A stretch of 64,000 bases of DNA from Methanohalophilus halophilus (GTDB lineage: Archaea; Halobacteriota; Methanosarcinia; Methanosarcinales; Methanosarcinaceae). Location of the stretch: positions 1,254,057 to 1,318,056 of the forward strand of contig NZ_CP017921.1 in NCBI RefSeq assembly GCF_001889405.1. The letters are read 5' to 3'. Positions 61,338 through 64,000 of the stretch are shown piece by piece; positions within the stretch are counted from its first letter, which is position 1, and the number at the start of each line of letters is the position of its first letter. A program made the translations under genes and the position numbers. The notes under the pieces were generated by a model that ran no database searches, was not told where the DNA came from, and worked only from the letters and a program-made list of their open reading frames with translations.

Positions 61338-64000
61338 TCAATTTTCGGCTACAGGAAGTTTGATATGGACTTCTGTTCCCTTTCCTTTACCTTCGCTTTC
61401 CACCCAAATTTCTCCCTCATGTGCCTCTACTATGGTCTTGGAGATATAAAGGCCAAGCCCCGTACCGCCGTATTTACGTTTCTGGGAAGAATCTATCTGG
61501 TAAAATCTCTGGAACAAGTTGTCTATCATATCTTTCGGTATGCCGATACCCGTATCTTTGATATTGGTATGTATGTATCCATCTTCTTTGTTTGCAAAGA
61601 AGGTAATGGAGCCACCTTTAGGTGTGAATTTGATTGAATTATCTATAATATTGGTAAACATATCTGTAAGTTTGTCCCGGTCTCCTTTTATGGGGGGAAG
61701 GTCCCGTTCAATTTTTTTAATCATTTCCAGGTCTTTCTCTTCTGCTTGGATTTGCAGGTCCTCTATAATCTGGTCTGCCAGTTCTGATACATTCAAGGTT
61801 TCAAAATCATACTGAACAGTGCCTGCCTGTGTGCGACTTAGATATAGCAGTGAATCCACAAGTCTCTGCAGCCTTTTTGTATTACGCATCACGGTTTCTT
61901 CTGCATGTTTCTGTTCGTCTCCCAGTTCTCCGAGACTGCCGTCATTTAGAAGTTCTGTATAACCCATGATCGATGTGAGGGGTGTTTTCAATTCATGACT
62001 TACATTGGAAAGGAACTCATCTTTCATTTCATCCAGTGACTTCAATTCCTCATTTGCCTTTGCCAGATCTTCTGCATATTTCCTGAGTTCTTCTTCGGCC
62101 CTTTTACGTTCGGTAATATCACGGGCAACAACCAGTATTGTTGGTTTATCATTATATTCAATTACCCGGGCACTTATTTCCACTGGGATTGTAGTATCAT
62201 CCTTGCGTCTGTATGTAGCCTCAAAGATTGCATGTCCCTTTTCTTTGACCTCTTTGATCCTTTGGGGTATCTCTTCCATAGACAGACTGGTGTTTATTTC
62301 TTTTGTCTTCATGCGGAGTAATTCATCCCTGCTATAACCCACGGTTTCACAGGCTGCCTTATTAACTTCCATGATGTTGCCTTTAAGGTCATGCATAAAT
62401 ATCGCATCATTGGTGCTGGCAAAAATTGTGCGGAACTTATCTTCTGATTTTGCAAGCTCCTTTTCAGCTTTGCGGCGCTGTACGATTCTCCACATTCCCT
62501 GCATGAGGAGGGTAAGCTGTCTTACATCAGAACTGTCATAATTTTCATTCTTATTCCCCACACCTGCAAGGGCTACAATCTTTCCCCGCTCAAAAATGGG
62601 TACATCCATATGTCGAATCAGTTCCACATGGTCCTTTGGGTATCCGCTTTTCCTGGGATGTGGTTTTTTGTAATCGTTATTTATAAATGGACGTCTTTGT
62701 CGTATACTCTCTCCCCAGAGTCCCACATCTTCGATCTTGTATTCTATCTTCTTGTCCTTAATTTTACAACGGTTCATTGGGGTATCGGACCAGGATTTAA
62801 GTTGTATGGTACCTATATCTTCATCCACAAATGCAAGATAACCAATCTTGCTTTCTGTAAGTCGCACTCCCTCAGCTCTTGCAAAATCGATGATTTCTTC
62901 CAGGGAGGCCTCTGTCATCTGGTTAAGCTTTACAAGGGTTTCCAGGCGCGATTCATCCAGGTGGAGGGCTTCTTCGGCTTTCATACGGTCACTGATATCT
63001 TCAACAATCCCGACTCCTCCCAACAACTCGCCATCTTCTGATATGTAGGGGCTGTAATCGGCTTTTATGGGGGTTACCTTTTCGCTTGTGGTGGAATGGT
63101 AATTTCCCTCATAATGGCCGGAGCGTCTCCTGAATACTGCTTTTACGGCTTCATACATCTTTTCGTCCTTCAGGTCTTTAAGCATGTTGAAACCGATTAT
63201 TTGGTCTCTGGTTACCTCGAGTATTTGCATTATATTTTCGTTGCAGTGGGTAATCACCCCGTTTTCATCAAAATGGAATATTCCCAGGGGTGAATTCTCA
63301 AAAATCAATCTGTATTTCTTTTCAGATTCTCGCATAGCCTCTTCGGCCATTTTACGGTCTGTAATATCAATTATGATGCCCTGGTAGTACGAAGGTTCCC
63401 CAACTTCATCTCTTCCTATAAAGGACCGCTCGATCACCCAGCGTACTTCTCCGGATTTGGTGAGTATGCGGTACTCCTTGGAAAAAAAGATCTTACCTTC
63501 AATTTCATGTTCGGTTACCTCGCTGCGTACCATATCGAGGTCCTCTGGGTAGATTATGTCTCCATAGATAAGTTTGCCGGAAGTGAAATCTTCGGGGGTA
63601 TAACCAAATTGGGATATGTTTCCGGATACGAATTCCACGGGCCAGTCTTTCTCTGCGGTCCACAGGAAGGCCACAACTGGACTGTTTTTATAGATCTCTT
63701 CGAGTTTCCTGTCCGAACGGAGTCTTTTACGTAAAGTTTTCTGGCTTATCTTCTGCTCACTAACACTTTCTACAGTACAGATCATCCCGTCATAATTTCC
63801 TTTTCTGTTGAGTAAAGGAATCAATCTGCCTGTCTGGAAACTTAAGTTGCCACCCTTTGTAATGATTGGCATGGTTTTGTAGGGTATGGGTTTAAGAGAA
63901 TCTCTCGCCCTCAGGAACATTTCCCTGAAATGGGCCTCATCACCAACGCTGTGGCGGGAAGCGGACATATATTGTTCTAGTTTTTTGCCCACCACTTCTT
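61338..64000 (-). CDS. Multi-PAS/GAF sensor histidine kinase, 5' end beyond right edge
   Basis: At least 887 codons; the frame is open to the window edge, so the true start is probably outside. Order: end of a first PAS, PAS (about 95-210, ending DITDRKMAEE), PAS (about 225-340), GAF (about 350-510, with Cys410 in NRCKIKDKK), PAS (about 520-635), then HisKA with SHELKTPLTSIMGY and the ATPase with NIIDNSIKFTPKGG, DTGIGIPKDM and GGTGLGLYIS. Soluble as seen. GAF domains of similar methanosarcinal kinases (MsmS, RdmS) bind haem through a cysteine, so Cys410 is a candidate. No response regulator follows in the window; argH is next downstream. Confidence 0.88.
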   Translation of the reverse strand, partial: EVVGKKLEQYMSASRHSVGDEAHFREMFLRARDSLKPIPYKTMPIITKGGNLSFQTGRLIPLLNRKGNYDGMICTVESVSEQKISQKTLRKRLRSDRKLEEIYKNSPVVAFLWTAEKDWPVEFVSGNISQFGYTPEDFTSGKLIYGDIIYPEDLDMVRSEVTEHEIEGKIFFSKEYRILTKSGEVRWVIERSFIGRDEVGEPSYYQGIIIDITDRKMAEEAMRESEKKYRLIFENSPLGIFHFDENGVITHCNENIMQILEVTRDQIIGFNMLKDLKDEKMYEAVKAVFRRRSGHYEGNYHSTTSEKVTPIKADYSPYISEDGELLGGVGIVEDISDRMKAEEALHLDESRLETLVKLNQMTEASLEEIIDFARAEGVRLTESKIGYLAFVDEDIGTIQLKSWSDTPMNRCKIKDKKIEYKIEDVGLWGESIRQRRPFINNDYKKPHPRKSGYPKDHVELIRHMDVPIFERGKIVALAGVGNKNENYDSSDVRQLTLLMQGMWRIVQRRKAEKELAKSEDKFRTIFASTNDAIFMHDLKGNIMEVNKAACETVGYSRDELLRMKTKEINTSLSMEEIPQRIKEVKEKGHAIFEATYRRKDDTTIPVEISARVIEYNDKPTILVVARDITERKRAEEELRKYAEDLAKANEELKSLDEMKDEFLSNVSHELKTPLTSIMGYTELLNDGSLGELGDEQKHAEETVMRNTKRLQRLVDSLLYLSRTQAGTVQYDFETLNVSELADQIIEDLQIQAEEKDLEMIKKIERDLPPIKGDRDKLTDMFTNIIDNSIKFTPKGGSITFFANKEDGYIHTNIKDTGIGIPKDMIDNLFQRFYQIDSSQKRKYGGTGLGLYISKTIVEAHEGEIWVESEGKGKGTEVHIKLPVAEN

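Overview
The window is a 64 kb chromosomal segment of a methanogenic archaeon of the Methanosarcinaceae, most likely a moderately halophilic methylotroph close to Methanohalophilus, Methanolobus or Methanococcoides. The assignment rests on gene content: a complete A1Ao ATP synthase operon including the small ahaG gene, the full coenzyme F430 set (cfbA, E, D, C, B), siroheme-dependent (Ahb) haem synthesis beside cytochrome c maturation genes, the N-epsilon-acetyl-beta-lysine osmolyte pair ablA/ablB, sn-glycerol-1-phosphate dehydrogenase, and a monomethylamine-methyltransferase relative. The genus is an inference. I see no rRNA, tRNA, CRISPR array or intact insertion sequence.

Layout. 1-4.8 kb: ahbA/ahbB and ahbD on the minus strand; divergent ccmD-ccmE, a polyprenyl diphosphate synthase and a radical SAM protein. 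4.8-13.4 kb: two tandem promoter-like copies, then ahaH-I-K-E-C-F-A-B-D-G. 13.7-15.8 kb: ablA-ablB. 15.9-26.2 kb: a surface-structure region with an ArlC/D/E-like coiled-coil protein, five small type IV pilin-like proteins and a convergent 1952-residue secreted protein with nested von Willebrand A domains. 26.3-32.5 kb: small membrane proteins, a cupin, a hybrid cluster protein gene (hcp) divergent from a cysteine-rich HxlR regulator, an FAD enzyme and a rhodanese lipoprotein. 32.5-35.6 kb: a sensory cluster with a B12-binding protein carrying the CarH-type Wx9EH motif, a 164-residue companion and a PAS histidine kinase. 36.2-37.8 kb: a second hcp. 38-42.7 kb: DUF2209, HflX, a PHP protein, an AI-2E-family membrane protein and tRNA-splicing endonuclease. 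42.7-47.9 kb: the cfb operon. 48-54.8 kb: DUF2150, UPF0179, egsA, DUF63, SpoIIM-like, purP, DUF5371 with a pilin, and a polyprenol-kinase-like protein. 54.8-58.2 kb: an MtmB paralogue with valine instead of pyrrolysine, divergent from a BCCT-family betaine-type transporter. 58.4-64 kb: gatD, argH and a multi-PAS/GAF histidine kinase running off the right edge.

The most notable points are the pyrrolysine-free MtmB paralogue paired with a betaine-type transporter; the B12 light-sensor-like protein with its kinase; the absence of TAG among all 61 stop codons I could read (29 TAA, 32 TGA), which fits UAG being kept for pyrrolysine; the nested VWA architecture; and a stem-loop directly after the ATP synthase c-subunit gene.
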